26,538 bases of DNA from Paracoccaceae bacterium (lineage in GTDB: Bacteria > Pseudomonadota > Alphaproteobacteria > Rhodobacterales > Rhodobacteraceae), in contig JACKKJ010000012.1 in the NCBI GenBank assembly GCA_024236495.1, forward strand, positions 1-26,538, read 5' to 3'. The translations under genes were made by a program, and so were the position numbers. The notes beneath the pieces are model-generated. The model saw only the letters and a list, made by a program, of their open reading frames with translations, was not told the DNA's origin and searched no databases. How positions within the stretch are numbered: the stretch's first letter is position 1; every line of letters begins with the position of its first letter. Shown here piece after piece: positions 14,596-24,169 of this stretch.

Positions 14596-17500
14596 CTAGC
14601 CCGCCGCGCGCTTCGCCTTTTGCGCCTTTTCCGTCGCCACGACCTTTTCGGCAAGGTCGCGGGCGACGGCGAAGGATCCCTTGATCTTGTCGGCCTCCGA
14701 CGCCCAGGCGCGGGTCAGGATCACCTTGTTGTCCTTGACCTTCGCCTGCCCCTTTTCGGACTGGATGAAATCCACCAGCCCCGCCGGATCGGCGAACTTG
14801 TCGTTGTGGAACTGAAGGGTGATCCCCTTCGGCCCGGCGTCCAGCTTGGCGATCCCCGCGCGCTTGCACATCGCCTTGATGCGCACGACGACGAGAAGCG
14901 TGTTGACCTCTTTCGGCAGGTCGCCGAAGCGGTCGATCAGTTCCGCCGCGAAACCTTCCAGCTCCACCTTGGTGGTCAGGCCGGAGAGACGGCGATAAAG
15001 GCCCAGCCGAACGTCAAGATCGCGGACGTAGTCTTCCGGGATCAGGACCGGCACGCCAAGGTTGATCTGCGGCGCCCACTGGCCGTCATCCTCGGGGCCC
15101 TGGATGTCGCCCGATTTCAGCTTGGCGATCGTTTCCTCCAACATGGCCTGGTAAAGCTCGTAGCCGACCTCGCGGATATGGCCCGACTGTTCCTCCCCCA
15201 GAAGGTTGCCCGCGCCGCGCAGGTCAAGATCCTGGCTGGCCAGCGAAAAGCCCGCGCCAAGACTGTCGAGCGACCCCAGAAGCCTGAGCCGCTTTTCGGC
15301 GGCGGGCGTCAGCGGCGCGCGCGGCTTGGTCGTCAGGTAACAGTAGGCGCGGGTCTTCGAACGACCCACCCTGCCCCGGATCTGATAAAGCTGCGACAGC
15401 CCGAACATGTCTGCGCGGTGGACGATCATGGTGTTCGCCGTCGGGATGTCGAGCCCGCTTTCGACGATGGTGGTGGCCAGAAGCACGTCGTACTTGCCGT
15501 CGTAGAAGGCGTTCATCCGGTCGTCCAGATCGCCCGCCGCAAGCTGGCCATGCGCGATGACATAGCTGATCTCGGGGACATGGGTCTTGAGGAAGTCCTC
15601 GACCTCCGGCAGGTCCGCGATGCGCGGGACGACATAGAAGGACTGGCCGCCGCGATAGTGTTCGCGCAACAGCGCCTCGCGCAGGGTGACGCTGTCGAAC
15701 TCGCTCACATAGGTGCGGATCGCCAGGCGGTCGACCGGCGGTGTGCCGATGATCGACAGGTCGCGCACCCCCGACAGCGACATCTGGAGCGTGCGCGGGA
15801 TCGGCGTGGCGGTCAGCGTCAGAACGTGGATCTCGCTGCGCATCTCCTTCAGCCGTTCCTTGTGGCCGACGCCGAAATGTTGTTCCTCGTCAATGACAAG
15901 AAGGCCGAGGTTGCGGAACTTGACCGATTTCGCCAGCACCGCGTGGGTGCCGATGACGATGTCCACCGTGCCCTCGGCCAGGCCCTGACGGGTCAGGGCC
16001 GCGTCCTTGGCAGTGACAAAGCGCGACAGAGGGCGCACGGTGATGGCGGTGCCGCGGAAGCGTTCGGCGAAGGTCTTGAAGTGCTGGCGCGCGAGCAGCG
16101 TGGTCGGGGCGATCACCGCGACCTGCACGCCCGACATGGCAGCGGCGAAGGCCGCGCGCATCGCCACCTCGGTCTTGCCGAAGCCCACGTCGCCGACGAT
16201 GAGCCGGTCCATCGGGCTGCCTTCGGCGAGGTCGGTCACGACCTCCGCGATCGCGGAAAGCTGGTCGTCGGTTTCCTGGTAGGGGAAGCGGGCGCAGAAC
16301 GCATCCCAGTCGTGGTGCGGTGCCTCGAGGATCGGGGCAGACCGCAGGGCGCGTTCGGCCGCGATCCGCATGAGCCGGTCGGCGATCTGGCGGATGCGTT
16401 CCTTGAGCCGCGCCTTGCGCGCCTGCCAGGCGCCGCCGCCCAGCTTGTCCAGAAGCCCCTCTTCATGGCCGAAACGGCTGAGAAGCTCGATGTTTTCGAC
16501 CGGCAGGTAAAGGCGGTCGCCACCCGCGTATTCCAGCGAGACGCATTCATGCGGCGCGCCTAGCGCGGTGATCGTCTCGAGCCCCTTGTAGCGGCCGACG
16601 CCGTGTTCGACATGAACGACGAGATCGCCGGGCGACAGCGACTGCGCCTCGGTCAGGAAGTTTTCCGCCCGGCGGCGCTTCTTGGCACCGCGGATCAGCC
16701 GGTCGCCCAGCACGTCCTGTTCGGAGATGACCGTCAGGCCCTGCGCCTCGAACCCGTGCTCCAGCGCCCAGACGGCCAGCCAGAGGCCGCGCTGCCCCTC
16801 GCCGATGTCGCGGATGTCGCGCGCGGGGGCCGCCGCGGTGACCCCCTCGTCCTCCAGAAGGCCCCTGAGGCGTTCGCGCGCACCTTCGGAATAGGAGGCG
16901 ACGACAACCGGGCCATCCTTCAGGCGCGCTTTCAGGTGGTCGGCGAAGGCACCGAAAAGGCTGATGTTTTCAAGCTGGCGTTCGGGCGCGAAATTGCGCC
17001 CGATGCGCCCGCCGGCATCCAGAACGCCCGGCCCGGTGGGTTGCGGCAGGGCGACAAGCTGGATCGTGCGGTGCCCGGCGACGGCACCCTCCCACGCCGG
17101 GTCGTCAAGGTAAAGAAGCCCCGGCGCGCAGGGCTTGTAGACCGAATCGAGCCGGTCGCGGTTCTTCAGCGCGATCAGGCGCGTCTCGTACTGGTCGGCG
17201 ATCCCGTCCCACCGCGCGAGGCGGGCGGGCGTAAGCTGGTCGTCCAGCATGACCGAGGCGCCGGGCAGGTAGTCGAACAGCGTCTCGAGCCGGTCGTGGA
17301 AGAACGGCAGCCAGTGTTCGACACCCGCGTGCTTGCGCCCCGCGCTGACTGCCTCGTAAAGCGGGTCGTCGGTACCGGCGGCGCCGAACTCGATCCGGTA
17401 GGTCTGGCGGAACCGGGTGATCGAGGGTTCGTCAAGCATCACCTCGGACACCGGGGCAAGATCGACGGTCGACAGCTTTTCGGTCGTGCGTTGGGTGGCG

Positions 17501-18066
17501 GCGTCGAACCGGCGCGCGCCGTCCAGCACATCGCCCCAAAGATCGAGGCGGACCGGCCCGCCCGCGCCGGGGGGAAAGATGTCGATGATGCCGCCGCGGA
17601 TCGCGTAGTCGCCGGGTTCGGAGACGGTAGATGTCTGCGAGAATCCCATGCGGACCAGATAGTCGCGCAAGGCGGCCTCGTTCACGCGGCTGCCGACCTT
17701 CGCGCTGAAACAGGACGCCTTGACCACCTCGCGCGCGGGAAGCCGCTGGGTTGCGGCGTTCAGCGTCGTCAGAAGGATGAACGGCCCGTCAAGCCCGGCG
17801 GCCAGCGCCGCCAGCGTCGCCATGCGCTGCGCCGAGACCTCGGGGTTCGGGGACACCCGGTCGTAGGGCACGCAATCCCAGGCGGGAAGGGTCAGAACCG
17901 GCGCGTCTGGCGCGAAGAAGGCAAGGGCCGCGCGCATCGCCTCCATCCGCTTGTCGTCGCGCGCGACATGGACGACCGGGGCGCCGCGGCCCAGTTCCCG
18001 CGCCAAAAGCCGGGCGTCGAAACCTTCGGGCGCGCCCGACAGGGTAATATGGTTTTCACGGTTCAT
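14596..18066 (-). CDS. mfd: Transcription-repair coupling factor
   Basis: Mfd (1156 residues) removes RNA polymerase stalled at DNA lesions and recruits UvrA. The domains are in normal order: an N-terminal UvrB-like part, the CarD-like RNA-polymerase-interaction domain (about residue 475, LSPGDLVVHVEHGVGRYKGL), and the translocase. The translocase has Walker A GDVGFGKTEVAMR near residue 622, DEEQHFG near 725 and QIRGRVGRS near 895, followed by the C-terminal TRCF domain. The ATG at 18066 is preferred over GTG 18075 because the latter overlaps the likely ribosome-binding AGGTGA. It is convergent with the MFS gene; the 46-base gap includes a G/C palindrome (14583-14596) that reaches the stop codon. 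Confidence 0.97.
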   Translation of the reverse strand: MNRENHITLSGAPEGFDARLLARELGRGAPVVHVARDDKRMEAMRAALAFFAPDAPVLTLPAWDCVPYDRVSPNPEVSAQRMATLAALAAGLDGPFILLTTLNAATQRLPAREVVKASCFSAKVGSRVNEAALRDYLVRMGFSQTSTVSEPGDYAIRGGIIDIFPPGAGGPVRLDLWGDVLDGARRFDAATQRTTEKLSTVDLAPVSEVMLDEPSITRFRQTYRIEFGAAGTDDPLYEAVSAGRKHAGVEHWLPFFHDRLETLFDYLPGASVMLDDQLTPARLARWDGIADQYETRLIALKNRDRLDSVYKPCAPGLLYLDDPAWEGAVAGHRTIQLVALPQPTGPGVLDAGGRIGRNFAPERQLENISLFGAFADHLKARLKDGPVVVASYSEGARERLRGLLEDEGVTAAAPARDIRDIGEGQRGLWLAVWALEHGFEAQGLTVISEQDVLGDRLIRGAKKRRRAENFLTEAQSLSPGDLVVHVEHGVGRYKGLETITALGAPHECVSLEYAGGDRLYLPVENIELLSRFGHEEGLLDKLGGGAWQARKARLKERIRQIADRLMRIAAERALRSAPILEAPHHDWDAFCARFPYQETDDQLSAIAEVVTDLAEGSPMDRLIVGDVGFGKTEVAMRAAFAAAMSGVQVAVIAPTTLLARQHFKTFAERFRGTAITVRPLSRFVTAKDAALTRQGLAEGTVDIVIGTHAVLAKSVKFRNLGLLVIDEEQHFGVGHKERLKEMRSEIHVLTLTATPIPRTLQMSLSGVRDLSIIGTPPVDRLAIRTYVSEFDSVTLREALLREHYRGGQSFYVVPRIADLPEVEDFLKTHVPEISYVIAHGQLAAGDLDDRMNAFYDGKYDVLLATTIVESGLDIPTANTMIVHRADMFGLSQLYQIRGRVGRSKTRAYCYLTTKPRAPLTPAAEKRLRLLGSLDSLGAGFSLASQDLDLRGAGNLLGEEQSGHIREVGYELYQAMLEETIAKLKSGDIQGPEDDGQWAPQINLGVPVLIPEDYVRDLDVRLGLYRRLSGLTTKVELEGFAAELIDRFGDLPKEVNTLLVVVRIKAMCKRAGIAKLDAGPKGITLQFHNDKFADPAGLVDFIQSEKGQAKVKDNKVILTRAWASEADKIKGSFAVARDLAEKVVATEKAQKAKRAAG

Positions 18067-18107
18067 CGCGCTCACCTATCCGGACCGGACCGGAAGTCAA
18101 CCCGCAC

Positions 18108-18635
18108 TCAGTTCGGAAGGACCGGGATGTTGACGTTCTGGATCATCCCCCAGGTGGCGGTCACGAGGATCGAAACGACGCCGATCGCCTGAACCGCGAC
18201 ACGGTGCCGGCTCAGCCGTTTGTGGAGCGCCGCCCCGGTGTCGGCATTCCGGGCGATGCGGCTTGCGGTGCGCGTGCTCAGAAGCGCGACAAGGCTGAGG
18301 GGAAAGAGAATCAGGAAGACGGCCTGCGCGATCTCGATCCCGTAGTAGAAGCCAAGAAGACCCAGGCAGGTATAGGCGGCGGACCCTACCGCCAGAAGGC
18401 TGCCGCCCGCGGTCTGCGCGATGTAAAGGGTGCGGTTGACGCAAAGCCGCGCGAAATCCTCAAGCTCCGCCTCGGCGGCACCGCCCATCCGGCGCGCGCG
18501 CATCACCATGTCGAAGGGGATGCCGATGATCCAATGGCTTGCGTGGGACCAGGTGACGGCAAGGGCGATCCAGTACCAGAGGTTCGAAAAGGATCTGAGG
18601 TCGATCACCTCTGAAATCAGTTGGGCCCAGGTCAC
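18108..18635 (-). CDS. Conserved small membrane protein of Rhodobacteraceae (often labelled 'component of SufBCD complex')
   Basis: A 175-residue integral membrane protein with about four hydrophobic segments: FSNLWYWIALAVTW, GGSLLAVGSAAYTCLGLLGF, AQAVFLILFPLSLVALL and QAIGVVSILVTATWGM. The opening ELIDxRSFSNLWYWI pattern is one I recall from Rhodobacterales genomes, where automated annotation calls it a component of the SufBCD complex. No suf gene is near and nothing in the sequence indicates iron-sulfur chemistry, so that label should not be trusted. It starts with GTG at 18635 (AAGG eight bases upstream) and lies 41 bases upstream of mfd on the same strand, so the two may be co-transcribed. 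Confidence 0.75.
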   Translation of the reverse strand: MTWAQLISEVIDLRSFSNLWYWIALAVTWSHASHWIIGIPFDMVMRARRMGGAAEAELEDFARLCVNRTLYIAQTAGGSLLAVGSAAYTCLGLLGFYYGIEIAQAVFLILFPLSLVALLSTRTASRIARNADTGAALHKRLSRHRVAVQAIGVVSILVTATWGMIQNVNIPVLPN

Positions 18636-18751
18636 GATCTTACCTTTGTCACCAGTTGTGGACAGATGCTAACGCCGTCCTGCGACGCTTTCCACCCTTG
18701 AGATGCAGTGCGATCCATGCGACCCGGTATCGCAACAGGAAAGGCACGATC

Positions 18752-19744
<993 letters not shown>

Positions 19745-19849
19745 ACCGGCAGGAATCCGCCAAGCCGGCAGCAGCGGTGACGGATCGCCGGCGGCAGCCC
19801 CAAGACTTGATGACAGCAGGACAAAAAGCCACTATAGGTGGTGCGAGAA

Positions 19850-19887
19850 CGGTCCCGAAGGACCGCGAGGGCGCGCGGTTTCGCGCC
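19850..19887 (+). repeat. Two small stem-loops in the leader of the SYLF lipoprotein gene
   Basis: CGGTCC/GGACCG (19850-19855 with 19860-19865, loop CGAA) is followed by GGCGCG/CGCGCC (19870-19875 with 19882-19887). Both sit 30-65 bases before the start codon at 19916. A weak promoter-like ACTATA lies just upstream, near 19830. They may stabilise the mRNA or limit upstream read-through from hemB. Confidence 0.4.
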
Positions 19888-19915
19888 TGGAGAGGCAACA
19901 GAGCGGAGTAGTGAC

Positions 19916-20476
19916 ATGAGCGGATTGACGCGGCGGAGCGTGGTTCTGTCCGGGGGCGCGGCCCTTGGCCTTGCGGCTTGCGGAAACGGGTTGGGCGGTG
20001 ATGGGGCGGCCAAGCTGGACGCCCGCGTCGATGCGGCGCGCGATTACCTGGCCTCGACCTATCCGGGGACGCGCGACCTTGCGGCCAAGGCGGTGGGTGT
20101 CCTTTACGTCCCGCTGGTGACCGAGGCGGGAATCATCACCTTCGGCGGTTCTTACGGACAGGGCGCCCTGCGCATCAACGGCGCGACGGTGGATTACTAT
20201 TCGGCGACCCAGGCCAGCGTCGGCCTGCAGATCGGCGCGCAGCAATATGCGCATGCCTTGTTCTTCATGACCCCCGAGGCGCTGAGCGAGTTCCGCACCG
20301 CACCGGGCTGGGTCGCGGGCGCCAACATGGCCTATGCGCTGCCCGACCAGGGCGGGTCGCTCGGGGTGGATACCACGACCTCGCTGGCCCCGGTGATCGC
20401 GCTGGTCTACGGCCAGTCGGGCTTTATCGCCGGCGCGAAGGTGACCGGAACGAAATACACCCGGATCATTCCCTGA
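19916..20476 (+). CDS. SYLF/YSC84-domain lipoprotein with Tat-type signal
   Basis: A 186-residue exported lipoprotein. The N-terminus carries twin arginines (TRRSVVLSG, Arg6-Arg7) and a lipobox LAAC with Cys22, suggesting Tat export followed by lipid anchoring. The mature part has the YSC84-type SYLF region: AKAVGVLYVPLVTEAGIITFGGSYGQGAL (about 60-90), then GLQIGAQQYAHALFFMT and a C-terminal AGAKVTGTKYTR. SYLF domains bind phosphoinositides in eukaryotes; their role in bacteria is unknown. The start has GGAG at 19905-19908. It follows hemB in the same direction after 171 bases and may have its own promoter. Confidence 0.85.
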   Translation: MSGLTRRSVVLSGGAALGLAACGNGLGGDGAAKLDARVDAARDYLASTYPGTRDLAAKAVGVLYVPLVTEAGIITFGGSYGQGALRINGATVDYYSATQASVGLQIGAQQYAHALFFMTPEALSEFRTAPGWVAGANMAYALPDQGGSLGVDTTTSLAPVIALVYGQSGFIAGAKVTGTKYTRIIP

Positions 20477-20530
20477 GGGGGCGGGGCTGCGGGATCGTTT
20501 CCCGCGGACGCGCCGGATGCCGGGAACAGC

Positions 20531-20580
20531 GCGGGGGGCCGTCTGCCCCCCGCACCCCCCGAAGGTATTTCAGGCAAGAT
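20531..20580. repeat. GC-rich hairpin unit resembling a dispersed Rhodobacterales intergenic element
   Basis: GCGGGGGGC (20531-20539) and GCCCCCCGC (20545-20553) form a perfect 9-bp stem with a 5-base loop. It is followed by a run of C and a GGTATTTCAGGCAAGATGAAG-like tail. I recall similar hairpin-plus-tail units between convergent genes in Rhodobacter-like genomes. It lies between the convergent SYLF lipoprotein and dehydrogenase genes, where a transcription end is expected. It lacks a proper T-run. Confidence 0.45.
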
Positions 20581-20611
20581 GAAGCTGCGGGCGGTTTGCG
20601 CCGCCTGACGC

Positions 20612-21484
20612 CTAGCCCGCCGCGCGAAGGCGGGCGATGAGGCTCGAGGTGTCCCAGCGGCCGCCGCCCATCTTCTGCACATCCTTGTAGAACTGGTCGA
20701 CCAGCGCCGTGACCGGGAGGCTCGCGCCGATCTCGTCGCCGGTCCTGAGGCAGATGCCCAGATCCTTGCGCATCCAGTCGACCGCGAATCCGTAGTCGAA
20801 CTTGCCCTCGGCCATGGTCTTGTGGCGGTTGGCCATCTGCCAGCTGCCGGCGGCGCCGCCGCTGATGACCTCGACCAGATCGACGATGTCGAGCCCGGCC
20901 TTTTCGGCGAAGTGGAGCCCCTCGGACAGGCCCTGGACAAGGCCCGCGATGCAGATCTGGTTGACCATCTTGGCAAGCTGCCCCGCCCCGGTGTCGCCAA
21001 GGCGCCGGCAGGTGCGGGCATAGGCCGCGATCACCGGTTCGGCGCGGGCGTAGTCGTCGGCGCCGCCGCCGCACATCACCGAGAGGACGCCGTTTTCGGC
21101 ACCCGCCTGCCCGCCCGAGACAGGCGCGTCGACGAAGCCGATGCCGCTTTCCGCCGCGGCGGCGGCAAGCTCGCGCGTGACGGCCGCCGATACCGTGGTG
21201 TGATCGACGAAGACCGTTCCCGGCGCCATCCCCGCGAAGGCCCCGGCATCGCCCAGGCAGACCGAGCGCAGGTCGTCGTCGTTGCCGACGCAACACATGA
21301 CGAAGTCCGCGCCCTTTGCGGCGCCCGCGGGGGTGTCGGCATGGGTGCCGCCGTGCTGCGCGGCCCAGGCCGCGGCCTTGGCCGCGGTGCGGTTGTAGAC
21401 GGTGACCGAATGCCCCTTGGCCTGAAGATGGCCCGCCATCGGATAGCCCATTACACCCAGGCCGAGAAATGCCACCTTCGCCAT
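20612..21484 (-). CDS. 3-hydroxyisobutyrate-dehydrogenase-family NAD(P)-dependent oxidoreductase
   Basis: A 290-residue beta-hydroxyacid dehydrogenase. The Rossmann motif is FLGLGVMGYPMAGHL (residues 5-19). The substrate-binding DAPVSGGQAGAENG (about 118-131) matches the family signature, and the catalytic Lys lies in GAGQLAKMVNQ (about residue 170). The C-terminal helical domain ends with DTSSLIARL. Members include 3-hydroxyisobutyrate dehydrogenase (valine breakdown), tartronate semialdehyde reductase and succinic semialdehyde reductases. Sequence by eye does not decide between them, and no valine-pathway gene is adjacent. It is divergent from the acylase gene, with 91 bases between them. 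Confidence 0.88.
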   Translation of the reverse strand: MAKVAFLGLGVMGYPMAGHLQAKGHSVTVYNRTAAKAAAWAAQHGGTHADTPAGAAKGADFVMCCVGNDDDLRSVCLGDAGAFAGMAPGTVFVDHTTVSAAVTRELAAAAAESGIGFVDAPVSGGQAGAENGVLSVMCGGGADDYARAEPVIAAYARTCRRLGDTGAGQLAKMVNQICIAGLVQGLSEGLHFAEKAGLDIVDLVEVISGGAAGSWQMANRHKTMAEGKFDYGFAVDWMRKDLGICLRTGDEIGASLPVTALVDQFYKDVQKMGGGRWDTSSLIARLRAAG

Positions 21485-21527
21485 GTCTGTCTCCTCTGGT
21501 CATTGCGGTCGGGACGGTTCTGTCCTA

Positions 21528-21560
21528 GTTAACCGCCCTGCCCCGTTCGTCAACCGCCCT
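21528..21560. repeat. Tandem 12-bp direct repeat between divergent genes
   Basis: GTTAACCGCCCT (21528-21539) recurs as GTCAACCGCCCT (21549-21560). The copies differ at one base and have a period of 21 bases, two DNA turns. The pair lies 16 bases before the acylase start and 43 bases from the divergent dehydrogenase start. Spacing and place suit an operator for a regulator bound twice on one face of the DNA. Confidence 0.5.
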
Positions 21561-21575
21561 CGGTCGCCCATCACG

Positions 21576-24038
21576 ATGTTCACAGCTTTCCGATGGCTTC
21601 TGCGCCTTGTCGTCGTGACCGTCCTTCTGGCGGTGGCGGGCATTTCGCTGGCCTATTACTTTGCCAGCCGGTCGCTGCCCGACTACAACGCGGATTACGC
21701 GCTGGCCGGTCTGGACGGCGGGGTGGAGATCGTGCGCGACACGGCGGACGTGCCCCATATCTTCGCCGGCAGCGATCGCGACGTCTTTTTCGCGCTGGGA
21801 TTCGCCCATGCGCAGGACCGGCTTTGGCAGATGACGCTGATGCGGCGGACCGTGCAGGGCCGCCTGTCGGAGCTTTTCGGCGAACGCACCCTGGCGGTGG
21901 ACGAGATGATGCGGCGGCTGGATCTTTACTCGATCGCCACCCGGTCGGTCGCGGCGCAGGACGCCCAGACACTCGACGCGCTGCGCGCCTATGCCGACGG
22001 GGTGAACGCCTGGATCGGGGTCGTCAATTCGCAGGCCAAGGGGCGCGGCGCGCCGGAGTTCTTCCTGTTCTCGAACGAGATCGCCTATTGGCAGCCGGCC
22101 GATTCGATCGCGCTTCTGAAGCTGATGGCGCTTCAGGTGTCCGGCCATCTCGAGCGCGAGGTGCTGACCGCGCGGCTGTCGCTTCTGTCCGAGGACTGGG
22201 TGCGCGACCTGATGCCCGTCGTTCCCGGCGAGGGGATCGCGGCCTTGCCGCCCTTCGCCAGCCTCTTCCCCACGGTTCCGCGGTCCTACGCGGCGCTTGA
22301 GGCGGAGCCCGCCGATCCCTTGTCGCCTTTCCGCCCCGGCGCGCTTGCCGGCGCGTCGAACGCCTGGGCCGCGGCGGCGTCGCGGTCGGCGGCGGGTGCG
22401 GGCCTCCTGGCCAACGACCCGCACCTGCCCTTTTCGGCGCCGACGGTCTGGTATCTGGCGCATCTGGATCTGGCGACGGGCGGCGTGATCGGCGGCACGA
22501 TCCCGGGCATCCCCGCGGTGCTGACGGGGCGCAACCAGATCCTTGGCTGGGGCATCACCTCGGCCTATCTCGACGATCAGGACATCCTGATCGAGGAACT
22601 GAACCCCGGCGACCCGGAACGCTACCGCACCGCCGAGGGCTGGAAGCCCTTCGTCACCCGCAAGGCGATCATCGAGGTGAAGGACGCGGCCCCGGTCACC
22701 GTCACCCTGCGCTGGACCGACAACGGCCCGGTCCTTCCGGCGACGCACTACGACCTTGGCAGCGTGACGCCCAAGGGCTATGTCGCGGCGCTGGCCTGGA
22801 CGGCGCTTGATCCTGCCGACCGGTCGATCGGGGCCGCGATCCGCATGATGCGCGCGCAGACCGTGCAGGAGGCTATCGCCGCGGGCGAGGACTATGTGGC
22901 CCCGGCCCAGAACCTTGTCGTCGCGGGGCCGGACGGGATCGCCATGGCGATGATCGGCAAGATGCCCCGGCGCGACCCGAAGCACCAGTCCATGGGCCGG
23001 ATGCCCGCGCCCGGCTGGATCGCCGAAAACCGCTGGCAGGGGTATTTCCCCTACGCACAGAACCCCCGCTTCGTGAACCCGGCGGGCGGCATCGTGGGCA
23101 ACACCAACAACAAGACGGTGGACCGCCCCTTCCCGCTGGACGTCAGCCATTTCTGGGGCGACAGCCAGAGGGTGCAGCGCTGGACCCGGCTGATGCAGGA
23201 ACGCGAGGTCCACAGCCGCGAAAGCTTCATCGCCGCGCAGCTCGACACCACATCGCCGGCCGCGCGCAACCTCTTGCCGCTGGTCGCCGCGAACCTCTGG
23301 TTCACCGGCGAGGCGGCGCCCGAGGGCACGACCGAACGGATGCGGCAGCGCGCGCTGGACCTTCTGGCGAACTGGGACGGCGAGATGAGCGAACATCTGC
23401 CCGAACCGCTGATCTACGCCGCCTGGATGCGGGCGCTGCAGTTTCGCCTGATCCGCGACGAGCTTGGGCCGCTGGCCGACGCGTTCAACCATCTGGAGCC
23501 CTTGTTCATCGAACGGGTCTTTCGCGATGTCGACGGGGCGGCGCGCTGGTGCGACGTGCTGCGTTCGGCCCCGGTCGAAACCTGCGAGGAGATCGCGCGG
23601 CTTGCGCTTGACGATGCGCTGGTCGATCTTTCGGCACGCTTCGGCCCCAATGTCGAAAGCTGGCGCTGGGGCGAGGCGCATCAGGCGACGCACGACCATT
23701 CCGTGCTGGGCCGGCTGCCGGTGCTGAACTGGTTCGTCAACATCCGGCAATCGACCTCGGGCGGGGACAACACGCTTTTGCGCGGCAAGACCGCAGGAAC
23801 GGAGCCGAACCCCTATCTGAACGTCCACGGGGCAGGCTATCGCGGGGTCTACGACTTTGCCGATCCCGACAGCTCGGTCTTCATCCTGTCCACCGGTCAG
23901 TCCGGCCACCCGCTGAGCCGCCACTATGACGACCTGTCGGAGCTTTGGCGGCGCGGCGAATACATCCCGATGTCGCTGGATCCGGAACTGGCGCGGGCGG
24001 CGGCGACCGGCATCACCACGCTGACCCCCCTGCCCTGA
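21576..24038 (+). CDS. Penicillin acylase family (Ntn) hydrolase
   Basis: An 820-residue member of the penicillin/cephalosporin/acyl-homoserine-lactone acylase family (peptidase S45). An N-terminal hydrophobic segment (residues 8-28) exports or anchors it. The alpha chain precedes the autoprocessing site at Ser261 in GASNAWAAAA, the presumed N-terminal nucleophile of the beta chain after self-cleavage. Typical motifs follow: NDPHLPFSAPTVWYLAHL, GIPAVLTGRNQILGWGIT, TDNGPVLP, and GGIVGNTNNK. The residue before Ser261 is Ala, where Gly is common. The ATG at 21576 lacks an obvious ribosome-binding site. Family members cleave amide bonds of beta-lactams or acyl-homoserine lactones; which one applies here cannot be told. 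Confidence 0.9.
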   Translation: MFTAFRWLLRLVVVTVLLAVAGISLAYYFASRSLPDYNADYALAGLDGGVEIVRDTADVPHIFAGSDRDVFFALGFAHAQDRLWQMTLMRRTVQGRLSELFGERTLAVDEMMRRLDLYSIATRSVAAQDAQTLDALRAYADGVNAWIGVVNSQAKGRGAPEFFLFSNEIAYWQPADSIALLKLMALQVSGHLEREVLTARLSLLSEDWVRDLMPVVPGEGIAALPPFASLFPTVPRSYAALEAEPADPLSPFRPGALAGASNAWAAAASRSAAGAGLLANDPHLPFSAPTVWYLAHLDLATGGVIGGTIPGIPAVLTGRNQILGWGITSAYLDDQDILIEELNPGDPERYRTAEGWKPFVTRKAIIEVKDAAPVTVTLRWTDNGPVLPATHYDLGSVTPKGYVAALAWTALDPADRSIGAAIRMMRAQTVQEAIAAGEDYVAPAQNLVVAGPDGIAMAMIGKMPRRDPKHQSMGRMPAPGWIAENRWQGYFPYAQNPRFVNPAGGIVGNTNNKTVDRPFPLDVSHFWGDSQRVQRWTRLMQEREVHSRESFIAAQLDTTSPAARNLLPLVAANLWFTGEAAPEGTTERMRQRALDLLANWDGEMSEHLPEPLIYAAWMRALQFRLIRDELGPLADAFNHLEPLFIERVFRDVDGAARWCDVLRSAPVETCEEIARLALDDALVDLSARFGPNVESWRWGEAHQATHDHSVLGRLPVLNWFVNIRQSTSGGDNTLLRGKTAGTEPNPYLNVHGAGYRGVYDFADPDSSVFILSTGQSGHPLSRHYDDLSELWRRGEYIPMSLDPELARAAATGITTLTPLP

Positions 24039-24043
24039 GGGCG

Positions 24044-24060
24044 CGCCCGTTCTGCGGGCG
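24044..24060 (+). terminator. Terminator-like hairpin after the acylase gene
   Basis: CGCCCG (24044-24049) and CGGGCG (24055-24060) form a short stem directly after the acylase stop. A second TTTTC/GAAAA hairpin occurs near 24080. There is no clean T-run, so termination is only possible. Confidence 0.3.
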
Positions 24061-24169
24061 TGGGGGGCGGCGCAAGATTTTCGTGGAAAAGCCCGCGCCG
24101 TTCGCGCAGAAGGGGCAGACGGTCCAGGCGGGCCGACCCGGTCCCCCCCCTGCCCGGAGGCTTGCGAAG

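Noticed and set aside
14620..16563. Long plus-strand open frame (647 codons) opposite mfd
   Set aside because: It is a mirror of the GC-biased mfd reading frame; the residues are Arg/Asp/Gly-rich with no domain, and mfd is certain.
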